From: [Phialemoniopsis] sp. UDSM-2020
Lineage: Eukaryota; Ascomycota; Sordariomycetes; Thyridiales; Thyridiaceae
Direction: 5' to 3'
Assembly: GCA_018873225.1 (NCBI GenBank)
Contig: JAEILZ010000001.1
Location: forward strand, 5,952,001-6,016,000
DNA: 64,000 nt
Part shown: positions 1 to 10,721 of the stretch, piece by piece
How the letters are laid out: every line of letters begins with the position of its first letter
Position numbering within the stretch: position 1 is the stretch's first letter
Position numbers and translations under genes: made by a program
Notes under the pieces: generated by a model
What the model was told of the DNA's origin: nothing
Database searches by the model: none
What the model saw: only the letters and a program-made list of their open reading frames with translations

Positions 1-1290
1 CGCGTTGGTCTATCTAGTTTTGCGCCCCCTCTGTACATGACTAGAGTAGTGTGTGTAGCGCCAAATATCCACCACGTGAGAAAAGCACACCAAAAATCAA
101 GGCACAGAAAACCGCCAATTTCAAGGACGAGATTCTCAGGGGCAGACGCTAAGAGAGATCTTAGCGGCAGCGCCTAGAAGGGTCCAGTGGAGTTTCTGTG
201 GTTCTAGGGTCCTGTTTCGTACCGCATGCGAGATGTGGCCGTGGCTTGGCGTAGGTCATTTACGCGTTGCAAGGTCTGCTGCGGTCCGATGCCCAGGCGC
301 GGCTGTCGGCCCTGCTGCTGCTGTTGGAGAAGACCGGTCCTCAACGACCTGCCCCTAACGGCGTCCACTAGCAAGGATGGAAAGGCCGGTCGGTTGGTAC
401 CAAGGCTTGACAAGGCACAGAAAGGGGGGGTAAAAGGTCGGCGGTCGGCGGGCAAGACGGGAAAAGAGGCCATTTCGTGGCCCCCCCGTGGGCAGGGCAG
501 CTCTGGTGGGCACAGGACGGAGAAACTACCCTTTTTACGAAACACCGGGGGGAGGGAAGGAGGCGTGCTTCGTCTGCAATTGACCAGAGATTGCTCCATG
601 TCGAACCCGCTTCCACATGCGCCAGCCCAGGCACACCACATCAATTCACACCAAGCGCAAGCGGACCAGCCTGCCCCGTGTCCGACTGTACGAGGAGACG
701 AGAATGGCGACCGAGTCCCCTTTTGTACCAAGCCACCGGCGCTCGCATCGCATCGCCCAGACGCCTGTTTCGTTTAGGCCGCGCGTTATGCTGGGCTCGC
801 TCGTTGGCTCAATCTGAGGCATTTCCAGCCCACACAGAGAGAGAGCTCCAAGCCCGCCTGCCCTTTCTCGCCACTGCCCACCCGTGGTAGCTCCTCTCGT
901 TCGTACTGCCCCTGTGCGATATGCGGATTTTCCCAAAAGAAGGTCCACAAGAAGTCCACACGGCTTGGTCCAGTCTCCTTGTTTCCCAGCATGCCCAGGT
1001 TCAATTGTGTCGATTGATTAAAAGTCCGGCCAGGCCCTAGGAGATCTGCACCCCCTGTAGCGAAGTCGATAACAGGTTTGTTCTCGTGCTGCCGCCTCTC
1101 TCGGTCTGAGATTCCCATCACTTTCTCGACACTTCGCCAGAGGGAAAACAATCAAATCATTCTCGAGAGACAACCCGACGTCGCACAATTCTTTGGACGC
1201 GCTCGATTGACCAATTTCCCTTCGGTGCCTCTCGGTGCCTCGAAGCACAACGTCCAAGCACCATCGACCATCGACCGTCAACCATCGACC
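1..1290. other. Upstream region of the desaturase gene, no gene seen
   Basis: This GC-rich stretch is open in several overlapping frames on both strands, but none gives a recognisable protein. A CACGTG E-box core lies at 73-78. Just before the start codon, about 1260-1290, the leader repeats the unit GACCATC/CATCGACC several times. It is best read as promoter and 5' leader of the gene starting at 1291. Confidence 0.5.
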
Positions 1291-3547
1291 ATGGCAGCGC
1301 CCACGACAGGCCGCGACCGAGTCTTGTCGCCACGCGAGGTGGAAGGCATGATCGCCGAGGGCAAGGTCATTGTCATCTTCGAAGACTTCGTCTTGCGACT
1401 CGATTCATGGCTGGACAAACACCCGGGAGGTCGACTGGCCATCCTCCACATGGTGGGCAAGGACGCGACCGACGAGATGAGCGTGTAGGTGCATCCCCTC
1501 CCATAACTTCATTCTTTGCGCCCTCATCCCCTCCATATCCATTGCGCATTCACCCGTTTCATTTTATCAATTGCGCGCCCGCGTGTGTGTGCGCACTCTG
1601 GGGAATCGAGAAAGAGAGAAGAAGAGGGCACGAGAAAAAGAAGTGGAGACGCGCGCGCCAAGAAAAAAGCTCCCCAAGTGCCGTGATGGCAATCAGAAGA
1701 AGAAAAGAGTTGAAATCAGAGAAATCCCGATGCAAAATCTGGGGGAGGGCAGGCTCTCCATTTAAGCTTAAAGCTGCATTAATGCATGGTCGATTACAGT
1801 GCTGACATATCCCATTTTATCATGGTTGCAGGTACCATTCCGCCGCCACCCTCCGCACCATGAAGGCCTACCGGATAGGCCGGAAGCCAATGGGTCCCTG
1901 GCCCAGCATGACACCGCCAATTAGAGGTGGCATCTATCGACTCCCCCACGACAAGGAGACCACCACTACAGCTACCGAGACAGAGACAGAGGCCCGTCCC
2001 GCTTCTGTTGCTCTTGCTCTTGCTGTCGAGGGCAGCAGTGGTGACCAGTCCGACTCGGATGAGAGCGTCTCCACTGGCTACCAGTGCCGGGACAAGGGTC
2101 TCGGTCTCAGTCTCAATGTGCCCGACACCTGCATCGCCCGCACTGGTTCGACAATCCAGAGGGCGAGCACACCGGACATCGAGGCCGGTGTCAAGGGGAG
2201 CTTCAAGCTCGACCCCAGTGGCCGCGGTGCCGCCCTCATGGACCCTGTCAAGTACACCGACTGGGCCATCCAACAGGGCATTGACGAGGACCTCCGGGAC
2301 TACCCCTCCCTCGACAGCGAGGTGCAGCAGGACATCATCCGCAAGTACCGCCTCCTGCACCAGCAGATCATCGACGAGGGCCTGTACGACTGCCCGTACT
2401 GGAAGTACGGCAGGGAGATGATCCGATATACCCTCCTGTTTGCACTGTTTGTGATGACGCTGCGTCGCGGCTGGTACACGACGTCGGCCGTCTTTTTGGG
2501 CCTCTTTTGGGTACGTTACTCACCTTTCTCCACCTTAGTCCAGCTCACTAACAAACTGCCAGCACCAAATCATGTTCACCGCGCACGACGCGGGCCATCG
2601 TGCCATCACCGGCAACTTTGTCGTCGACACCCTGATTGGCATGTTCATTGCCGATTTCTGCTGCGGCCTGTCCATCGGATGGTGGAAGAGCAGCCACAAC
2701 GTTCACCACCTCATGACCAACCAAACAGTGAGTACTGCCCGCTTCAATGGGATTGCGCATCGAATCCAGCTAACCAGGGTCTCCCCTCCTCAAGGAACAC
2801 GATCCTGACATCCAGAACGTGCCCCTTTTTGCCACATGTCCCTCCTTCTTCCGCTCCATCCACTCCACCTACTACGACTTCTCCTTTGTCTGGGACGCCG
2901 CGGCCGACTTCCTCGTCCCCTTCCAGCGCTACACCTACTACCCCGTCATGGGCATCGCCCGCTTCAACCTCTACCTGCTCTCCTGGCTGCACGTCCTGTC
3001 GGCCAAGTCATCTTCCCTCGGCGGCACCACCGCGTGGTGGATCCGCCCGACCGAGATAGCCTTCATGGCCGGCTACTGGCTCATCTTTGGCTACGGCCTG
3101 CTCTGGTGCACCCTGCCCACCTGGCGCGCGCGCATCCTCTTCGTCCTCGTCTCGCACATCGTCACCATGCCCCTGCACGTGCAGATCACCCTGTCGCACT
3201 GGGGCATGTCGACGGCTGAGCTCGGCGAGCGCGAGTCCTTCGCCCAGCGCCAGCTGCGCACCACCATGGACGTCGACTGCCCGGCCTGGCTCGACTGGAT
3301 CCACGGCGGGCTGCAGTTCCAGACCGCGCACCACCTGTTCCCGCGCGTGCCGCGGCACAACCTGCGCCGCGTGCAGGAGCTCGCCATGCAGTTCTCGCGC
3401 GACGTCGGCATCCCCTACCAGATCATGGGGTTCGTCGACGGCAACAAGAAGGTCATGGGCCGGCTCGGGCAGGTCAGCGAGCAGCTGCGCATCCTCGTGA
3501 GCTGCCAGCGGTACATGGCCGAGACGGGGGAGAGCGGACTCCATTGA
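1291..3547 (+). CDS. Cytochrome b5-fused delta-8 sphingolipid desaturase-like enzyme
   Basis: Exons are 1291-1484, 1832-2510, 2563-2727 and 2795-3547, giving 596 aa. The N-terminus is a cytochrome b5 domain with the haem-binding HPGG motif (about residue 50). An acidic, low-complexity insertion follows, then a membrane fatty-acid desaturase domain. The three histidine boxes are visible: HDAGH, HNVHH, and the third box QTAHH, whose leading Gln marks b5-fused front-end desaturases. Length and order fit fungal delta-8 sphingolipid desaturases, which unsaturate the long-chain base of glucosylceramide in the ER. A front-end fatty-acid desaturase is the alternative. The start ATG sits in a good context (accATGg). 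Intron 1 is long (347 bp); the other two are 52 and 67 bp. Substrate is inferred from family only. Confidence 0.9.
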
Positions 3548-3665
3548 GTGTTGTTTGTTTTGTTTTGTATTATACATTAGACTTTGGGGGCGTTATGGAA
3601 TTAGAGAAAAATGCAAACACGATCAAATTTTGTGATGAACAGTAGTCACGATGCGTTCTGACATG

Positions 3666-5801
3666 TCAAGCAAGCAGCATGAAAACAGCAACGCCGCCGG
3701 CCATCCATGCCGCCATCCCAGCCACAGCAGTCGCCCTCGCGGCAGAGCTGCCCTTCCCACCGCCGGCCCCAGTACTCGCTGCAGGCCCCTGAGTCGCAGT
3801 ACTATCTGCCTTTTGTACCATTTGGATCCGCACCGCCTGCGCCTGTATGTCAGGACAGTTGCCGTTGACCAGGTCCTGCATCGAGGACCCGCGCTTCCCG
3901 ATCCGGCCGCTCCGGGGGTCCTTCCACTTGCACTCGCCGTCCTTGTACCCGCGCCGGTAGGTCAGGTACCGCGCGAACATGGCTGCTTTTTGGTCAGTGG
4001 TGAAGCCCTTGGCTCCGCCGCGGCATGACGAGAACTGTGGTCGGTTAGCATCCACGACGAACATCTGTGTATGGAGCGAGAAATTTTGCACAAGGGACCT
4101 ACGCTCATGTAGTTGGTGATCTGCTCGGGAGCCGAGCCAAGCGGCTTGTAGCACGGAACCTGGTCGCACTGGTAGATCCAAGTGTCCTGCCCTCGTGTCT
4201 GAGTCGTGTCTAGCAGGCCGTCGTCGGCCTTGCAGTCATCTGCCGCGCTGCTGACGATGTTGCCGAAGACGTGTGATAGGCCCATCCAGTGCCCGATCTC
4301 GTGGACCAGGGATGACGGATCGACGCCGCCGACTCGGAATTGCTGGATTACTATGCCGTCCTGGCTACCGTACAAGTCGTAGTCCTCGGGGTACGTGGTG
4401 TACTGTCAGGGATCTTAGCTGCCACTTGGTGTGTCTCGTGGACAACAATCACTCACGCCATTGAGACTTGTTTTCCCGTCCCGGTTGGTCAGACCGTTGA
4501 CGAGCCAAATGTTCAAGTCAGTCTTGCCGCCGGTGTAAGTCTGCTTCTGCCACGTCGCTAGCCGGCCATCGCCCCTGGTGATGCTGTTCCAGTCGCTGTT
4601 GGGGCCCTTGGCAGGCGGTTGCCACACCCGGAAGCTGCTCGAGACAAAGTTGATACCGAGCGGACCAAAAACTTCTTTCAGTGTCGCCATCTGCGCAAAT
4701 CATTCGTTAGCATTCATTGATCGGTATTCACGCAACGGAGCAAGCACGAACCTGCTGCTCCACTCGGCTCTTCAAAGCACTCTCCCCGGCACCCGGGACA
4801 CCCGCCCCATTGCTCCTCTTGACATAGTTCCAATGCACATCAATCGACAGCTCTCGCACAGGCGTACACCCCTCGAGTCCCCCCAACAAGCGCCGCGCCA
4901 GACTCCCACCTCCACCGCTGCCACCACCACCGCTGCCCATCACAAAAGACGCAAGTCGCTCACTACCGAGCAGACTCGCGCGCCGCCGCAGCTCGCACCC
5001 CGAGACGTTGGCCGGCAGGAGCGCGCGCCCGACGTCGGCCGGCGCGGGCGCGTGCCGCGCAAAGTCGTCGAAGAAGATGGTCTCCATGGCGGCGACCTCG
5101 CGGGCCGTGGCCTCGTCAACCTGCGTCGAGGGAAGGTTGGCCCTGAGCTCGGCGCCGTGCTGGTCGGGCGTCGTGGCGTCGGGCGGGATCTCCTCGTCCG
5201 ACTCGGTGATGTCTTGGTCGTCCATCGGGGCGACGTCGTCGGTCGAGGCCGGGGTCGGTGCGGAAGTCGTTGCTGAGGGAGAGGTGGATCCGGAGTTGGA
5301 GGTTGGGGCAAGGGTGGTGAAGCCTGAGTTGGATGTGGCGGGTGTTAATGTTGTAGGTTCGTTTGTTGATTGCTGTGTTCCGGATGTGACTGCCGTCTCG
5401 CTCACGGAGGATGATGGTGGTTCTGTCCCCGTTTCGCTGCCGGAGATGGCTGTCGAAGGCTCCTGAGAGGTTCCGGATGTTGAAGTGGTGGTCTCGGATG
5501 CCGAGGATGAGGATGATGTACTTACTGTAGTCAAGCTTCCCGATGGCGAGGTCGATGTTGTCGAGTCCATGTCAGAAGGTGAGGTGCTAGGGTCCGAGAC
5601 AGAGGGCGTGGTCGTCGGGCCGCTGGGGCCGGGCGAGGTGATCGCATCGCCGGCCGGGACCGAACCTGCAGGAGTGGTTGAGCCTGAATCAACAACGGGC
5701 GTAGTAACGTCTGCAGCACCACCGGGTGAAGAAATCTGGCCGGCGACCAGGCCATGTCCAGCCAGTGCCGCGAGGAGTATGGCATGGACAAACAGCTTCA
5801 T
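3666..5801 (-). CDS. Secreted GPI-type M43 (pappalysin-like) metalloprotease with Ser/Thr-rich N-terminal region
   Basis: Exons on the minus strand are 5801-4752, 4690-4457, 4402-4103 and 4034-3666, giving 650 aa. A signal peptide is followed by about 170 residues rich in Thr, Ser and Pro, which look mucin-like and O-glycosylated. A cysteine-bearing region with two Gly4-Ser-like runs comes next, then the catalytic domain. The zinc motif HEIGHWMGLSH matches HExxHxxGxxH of metzincins, and NYMS provides the Met-turn; both are M43 hallmarks. The C-terminus is small residues followed by a hydrophobic tail ending MLLA, as in GPI signals. The protein is probably wall- or membrane-anchored and faces outward. 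Introns are short (61, 54 and 68 bp) with phases that restore the family sequence. Substrate unknown. Confidence 0.88.
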
Positions 5802-6882
5802 CGTGATAAGACGCGTACTCTGCTACTTTGCTGCGCAGAGAATGACAGGACTCAGCAGCCTGGCAGACTTATGTCATGTCTAATAAATACCTGTTGCAGT
5901 CTCCGCCACTTGACCACACTGCGGCTGATAGAACGTCATTCGAGCTAACAAAGGGCGGGTACTGCGACAAACTTCTTACGGAATCCAGCTGAGCCTTGGT
6001 GACTTATATACAAGCTTAGCATGCTCGCTTAGAAAGATGCCATCCACCACTTGTTAACGAGCAAACTGTAAGGATGTGGGGGACGATTCTTGTTCAGATC
6101 TAGTATCTGGTGGTATCAGCTCATAAATCTCCCTCAGTATGAATAGGCCTACTCCACAAACAGAAAGGCATTCCAATAGCCGGGAGTCTGTGTTCAAGAT
6201 CAGTGGGTTGAAATATGGCCATCGCAACACCAAAAGACGTTCTGGGCCACCCGCTACCTGATAAAAGTCGAGCGCTAAGCTGAGTGGCCTTGTTTGTCTC
6301 GCAGCTCTTGGGTGCGCCTCAATCTGGGGCTGAGACATGCCCGAAACCCGCAGTCGTCTGGATTGGTCCCAGGCCTTTCGGTCACTCGAGGATGGGAGCG
6401 CACTACTGGATTCGGCTCCCATAATTCGTCGGCCCCAGAGCTGTTCAATTCAGCCCCCGTGATACAAGGTTTGGCTAAACGGCTTGGCTGTTGACAGCGT
6501 GTTGGCTGCTGTCAATGCTTCTCTTTGTCTCATCAGCTTGATATCCTCTTAGCGGCAAGCCACTCAAAGCCTAGGCGCCCTTGCACACCCACGTTGATGA
6601 ACAGAAGCGGCATCATGCAGAACACCTGAAGGTTTCCGGGAGAATTGTGACTGCTCATGGAGGTTGAGTGGACAGCGCGCCAATTGACCTGGGTGATGAG
6701 CAATTCTTGTCCGCGGCACCAGTGACTATAACCAGTTTAGGGGCGATAGGTTGCTAACATGACGGGATTATAATAGACATGGGACAATGTCAGCGTCGTT
6801 AATGATGGGTACGAGCGAATTTCTCAATTGATCAGCGATGCTTCTGACCCTGCAGAATAAAAATCATCGTTCTTGAAATTCT
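5802..6882. other. Intergenic, no gene seen
   Basis: This is promoter space of the metalloprotease (minus strand) and 3' region of the SDR (minus strand). Short ORFs, for example 6054-6422 minus, show no family features and no coding-like composition. Confidence 0.5.
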
Positions 6883-7875
6883 TCAACTCGTCAACCCTAC
6901 AAGCTTCTCCGACAAAGCCCAAAATTTGGCCTCCTTTTCCTCATTATAGGCATGAGCAGCATGACCAGGTGCCCATTCGCCGTCTGCAGGATTCCACGGC
7001 TTGGAAATCTGGACATCCTCAAGATACTTTCCACCTATCCCTTCCAGGTCCTTGGACACAGCTGCCCAGACCGAGGTGGCAGCGCCCTGCTCCGGCGTCT
7101 TGAATATCTTGGCCAGCGCAGGGTCCGACTGCGATGCTGCAATGTCTTCCGGTGACATGTGCTGGTACAGGCTGGTTGCGGTGGGGCCAGGCTGAACGCT
7201 GAAAGCATGTAGCCCCTGTGCGCCATATCGTCGGTCAATCTCGTTGGCTGTCCAGGCATTGGCGAGCTTGCTCTGGGCATAAGCAACCCAGGGGTGATAC
7301 TCATTGTCGAGGTTGATGTTGTCAAAGTGCACCTCTCCAGTCCGATGTGCGATGGAAGATAGAAGGACGACACGAGAATTGTGGTCCGGGGTTGCTGATC
7401 TTAGCAGCGTCGGCTTGAGAAGGTTGAACAACAAGAAGTGGGCGAGGTGGTTGATGCCAAGCTGAGTCTCAAAGCCGTCCTTGGTGCGGCCTGGGGGCGT
7501 CATCATGACACCAGCATTGGCGATGAAGACATTCAAGCGAGTGCTCTGGGAGAGAAACTCGGAGGCAGCGGCCTTCACACTCTCGAGGGAGTTGAGGTCG
7601 AGCTCGAGCAGGTGAACTCTGTCGCTCTTCGCTACATCGCCGAGGGCAGCCCGCGCCTTGTCAAGGTCTCTCGCGGTGAGGTACAGAGTGACTCCGGTAG
7701 GTAGGAGTGCACGCGCTGTTTCAACTCCGAGCCCGGAGGAGCAACCAGTGATCAAGATTACCATGCCGCTGAGCTTTCCTCTCAGTCCAGCATCTGTGAT
7801 GATCTGCTCTGCGCGAGGGCGAGCGTCCCCTGGCCCATTTGGCGTCTCATGAACTTTGGCATAGGGAGAGCTCAT
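6883..7875 (-). CDS. Short-chain dehydrogenase/reductase (retinol dehydrogenase/WWOX-like)
   Basis: Single-exon gene of 330 aa. The Rossmann cofactor motif TGCSSGLG lies near residue 43. The NAG motif (IANAG) is near 118 and the catalytic YxxxK appears as YAQSK near 199, preceded by the conserved serine in LLSSIA. This is a classical SDR of the NADP-using retinol dehydrogenase-like group common in fungi, which reduces or oxidises small carbonyl or alcohol substrates. The start ATG is the first in frame, and the N-terminal 30 residues before the Rossmann fold are typical of this group. It lies tandem to a P450 on the same strand (460 bp apart), which might suggest shared metabolism, but no further biosynthetic genes flank them. 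Confidence 0.88.
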   Translation of the reverse strand: MSSPYAKVHETPNGPGDARPRAEQIITDAGLRGKLSGMVILITGCSSGLGVETARALLPTGVTLYLTARDLDKARAALGDVAKSDRVHLLELDLNSLESVKAAASEFLSQSTRLNVFIANAGVMMTPPGRTKDGFETQLGINHLAHFLLFNLLKPTLLRSATPDHNSRVVLLSSIAHRTGEVHFDNINLDNEYHPWVAYAQSKLANAWTANEIDRRYGAQGLHAFSVQPGPTATSLYQHMSPEDIAASQSDPALAKIFKTPEQGAATSVWAAVSKDLEGIGGKYLEDVQISKPWNPADGEWAPGHAAHAYNEEKEAKFWALSEKLVGLTS

Positions 7876-8336
7876 TGTTAGATAGGCAAATGGAGGTAGG
7901 AGTCAAATAGGACCACGATGATCGAACACTATCTCGACGAAGCAAATTAGACACGCACACTAAAGGAGCCATGGTTTTATAGTCATGCGTAGAAATGCTG
8001 ATTAAGCCTCTCCAAGCCGCCTAAAGTGTAGATAACATGGAAAATGGTGACCAGCCGTGTAAGTGGGCATGGGGAGTTCTTCGCATTTTCTAGCTCATAT
8101 GGCTGACCAATCTGCTAAACCACTTTGGATCAAGCGTCTTACCACCAACATCATTACAAGCCTGAATTCTCAAGACGCTGATTGTTGTTTTGCGCACACA
8201 TACAATACGTGAACAAATTTACGAAGTAGGTCCCATTCGCCGTCTCCTTGGTTCCTCTTCCCCTTTATTTACATCTTAGATCGTGCTCGATCCGCGCCTA
8301 ATGCATGGAATAGCGAATGTCTTCTTCGATTTCTCC
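7876..8336. other. Intergenic between P450 and SDR
   Basis: AT-richer spacer between two minus-strand genes. It holds the P450 3' end and the SDR promoter. No ORF or repeat of note. Confidence 0.5.
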
Positions 8337-9926
8337 CTATCTAATATTCTTGCGCGTGCGAAATTGCAGCCAAGGTCCCTTTTTCTGGGCAGTTATATGT
8401 TCGAATAGCTGATATTCCTTTGCTCGATGCCGACCCATCTCAGCGCCTGCTCTACCACTTCCGACAGACCCTAGATTTACCTGGTCGGCGATCCTGAAGT
8501 CGCCCTGCCACATAAGACGTGCCAGGGTTAGCATCGTCTCGGCCCGCGCCAGTCCCGCACCCAGACAGTTCCGAGCACCGATGGAGAAGGGCATAAAGGC
8601 CGCACGAGCTCTTTCGATGCTACCCATCCCGTCGTCCTCGAGCCATCGCTCAGGTCGGTAAGCAAACGGGTCCGTGTACTGCTTCTCGCTGTGCTGGACG
8701 GAGTAGATGGACATTCCCACATCGACCCCGTGCGGCACATGGAGCCCGTCGACCGTGAGTCCCTCTCCCGCGATGACCTCGCGCCATAAACACGCTGGTG
8801 CTGGAGGCGACATTCGCAATGCCTCGTCGATGCAAGCTTGAAGATATCTGCACGAGACTAGCTGAGGCCCCATCCTGACCGCGTCGGAGGACCCAAAGGT
8901 CGAACGAACTTCCTTGGAGACCTTATCGTAGGCCACGGGGTGACGCGAGAGGTAGAAAAGTATAGCTGAAATCCCAGTGGACGTTGTATCTCCTCCGGCT
9001 ACAATAAGGGTCGTGCTCTCGGCGGCTAGCTCGTTTGTTGCCAGGTTCTCGCGCGTCTCTGGGTCTTTGGCATCGGCCAGCACTGCGAATAGATCGCTCT
9101 CGCTTTTCGAGTCTGTCAATGTTGTCTTTCGAAGTCGCTCTGCCACGACGCGCGTGACAAATTTGATGAAGCGATTACGCGCATTGATGCTATCGCAGAG
9201 GATGTATTTGTCTAGCCTGAACCAGGTCAATTCTGGAAAGTAGATGAGGATGCCCAGGCGAAAGTTGGAACGGTCGATGCAGTCGACCACGTAGCGGAAG
9301 CGCTCGGCACCCAGGAGGTTGTATCGTGCATCGAAGACGATGTCGGACATGAGATCGAAGGTGAGATAATTCGTCCACTTTGACATGTCGAGCGGCGACG
9401 ACCAGCCGCCCTCGGCTTCTTTCTCTTGCGGTTGTCCTTCATACATGATGTCGCAGAAATGGTCGATATGTCTCAGGATGCGGCCTTCGTACCGCCGCAG
9501 AGATTGATCCGACAGACCCTGGCCCATGATGCGCCGCCGCCGAGCGTGGTCCTTGCCTCCCCGCATGGTGATGGAGCTTGGTGCTCGGTGTACCGCTACG
9601 GAATACATCTTGCTCTTAAGAACCTTGCCGCTGGAGCTATGGCCGTAGATGTCCCTCATCGAGCCGGCCGTATTGAAAAGGAGGGAGTTTGGCTTGTATC
9701 GCACGACATCGCCGTATCTCTGGTGGCACCTCCACATGTCCAGGTGCAAGTCGCCACGCCATGCGTGGTACGTAGCGTGAAGACGTGATACTTTTGCTAA
9801 AGGGGGCCCCGGGTATTTTGCGAGAGGATGGAAATAGAGGTTGTATATGGCATTCGCGATAAGCGTGACAGCCAGTACGCTGAACACGAGGAGAAGAACA
9901 GCCTCAGTCAGCGAGTAGGCACTCAT
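8337..9926 (-). CDS. Cytochrome P450 monooxygenase
   Basis: Single-exon gene of 529 aa. An N-terminal hydrophobic anchor (about residues 8-28) is followed by the Pro-rich hinge HPLAKYPGPPLAK. The I-helix oxygen-binding motif reads AGGDTTS, the K-helix ExxR is EALR, the PERF-like motif is PERW, and the haem-binding loop is FSIGARNCLG with the axial Cys. All hallmark motifs are intact, so an active ER-bound enzyme is expected. The sequence style (KYPGPPLAKVSRL) resembles the isotrichodermin C-15 hydroxylase-type P450s of ascomycetes, but the substrate cannot be assigned. A CGGTCCG heptamer occurs upstream at 9999-10005. Confidence 0.93.
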   Translation of the reverse strand: MSAYSLTEAVLLLVFSVLAVTLIANAIYNLYFHPLAKYPGPPLAKVSRLHATYHAWRGDLHLDMWRCHQRYGDVVRYKPNSLLFNTAGSMRDIYGHSSSGKVLKSKMYSVAVHRAPSSITMRGGKDHARRRRIMGQGLSDQSLRRYEGRILRHIDHFCDIMYEGQPQEKEAEGGWSSPLDMSKWTNYLTFDLMSDIVFDARYNLLGAERFRYVVDCIDRSNFRLGILIYFPELTWFRLDKYILCDSINARNRFIKFVTRVVAERLRKTTLTDSKSESDLFAVLADAKDPETRENLATNELAAESTTLIVAGGDTTSTGISAILFYLSRHPVAYDKVSKEVRSTFGSSDAVRMGPQLVSCRYLQACIDEALRMSPPAPACLWREVIAGEGLTVDGLHVPHGVDVGMSIYSVQHSEKQYTDPFAYRPERWLEDDGMGSIERARAAFMPFSIGARNCLGAGLARAETMLTLARLMWQGDFRIADQVNLGSVGSGRAGAEMGRHRAKEYQLFEHITAQKKGPWLQFRTRKNIR

Positions 9927-10721
9927 GATGATTCTATGGCTGCGCTTGCCGACTTCAGGTGAAGGAAGACTTGTATCGGAGAAACTTTCTCGAGTTTTCG
10001 GTCCGTGACACCAAGTTTCTCGGGTCGATCAAGTGAAAGATGGCAATGACACCCATTCAATATTCGACCAAAACTCGTATTTCGTAATTGCTAAGAATAG
10101 GATTAAGATATCGCTAATCACGGGCTAGCTACCAAAACCGGGGTTTTCGTCAAGGTCCGGAACATGGAAGCTGCAGTCAGGGCCATGTCATACCAAGCAA
10201 CCACCGTTGCCAATACCGTGTTCCCGACTGGTCGTGCTGGTGTAAATGGGGGCCAAGAAGTGGACCAAGGCTGTCTTGTCCTTTGTACAATGCTGACAGC
10301 ATCAATGCCAAACCCAAAGCGATGGCACTCTCCACTACAGCTTACGTGTGACGGCAATACTTCTGAATCAGTGTCGGGTAGATGCTAGCTAATCCGCCCA
10401 AAGCGAGGGTCTCTCAACCTTTCTTATTTAACTTGATATTGAAATTTCCGGGGTAATATTGAGACCTTTACGCATGACTGTTTGGACGATTTGATCCCTA
10501 GGTCGTAAAGGTATGCAAATGTTTCATATTCACCCTGTTTGTTATCCATCAACTTCCGATAACATCTATGTCCTCAGGCCTTTGCTGTGGACACTCGTAC
10601 ATTAATTCTCCCATAAGCAAAATGGCAAAATGCCAGCTACTTTTGCTGTGTCTAATCCTCCCACCGGCTAGAATTCCCTGACTTTCACTGTCATCTGTAT
10701 CAAGACGGCTGAACACATCCA
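9927..10721. other. Intergenic upstream of P450
   Basis: Promoter of the P450 plus the 3' flank of the coiled-coil gene. No supported ORF. Confidence 0.5.

Noticed and set aside
204..948. Several overlapping ORFs on both strands before the desaturase
   Set aside because: GC-rich sequence is open in many frames; no domain, no splice pattern, low-complexity translations.
6054..6422. 122-codon ORF on the minus strand
   Set aside because: No recognisable motif, no supporting context; lies in promoter space.
8337..9926. P450 and SDR as a secondary-metabolite cluster with the GTPases
   Set aside because: No synthase, cyclase or other tailoring gene nearby; the GTPase genes are not biosynthetic.
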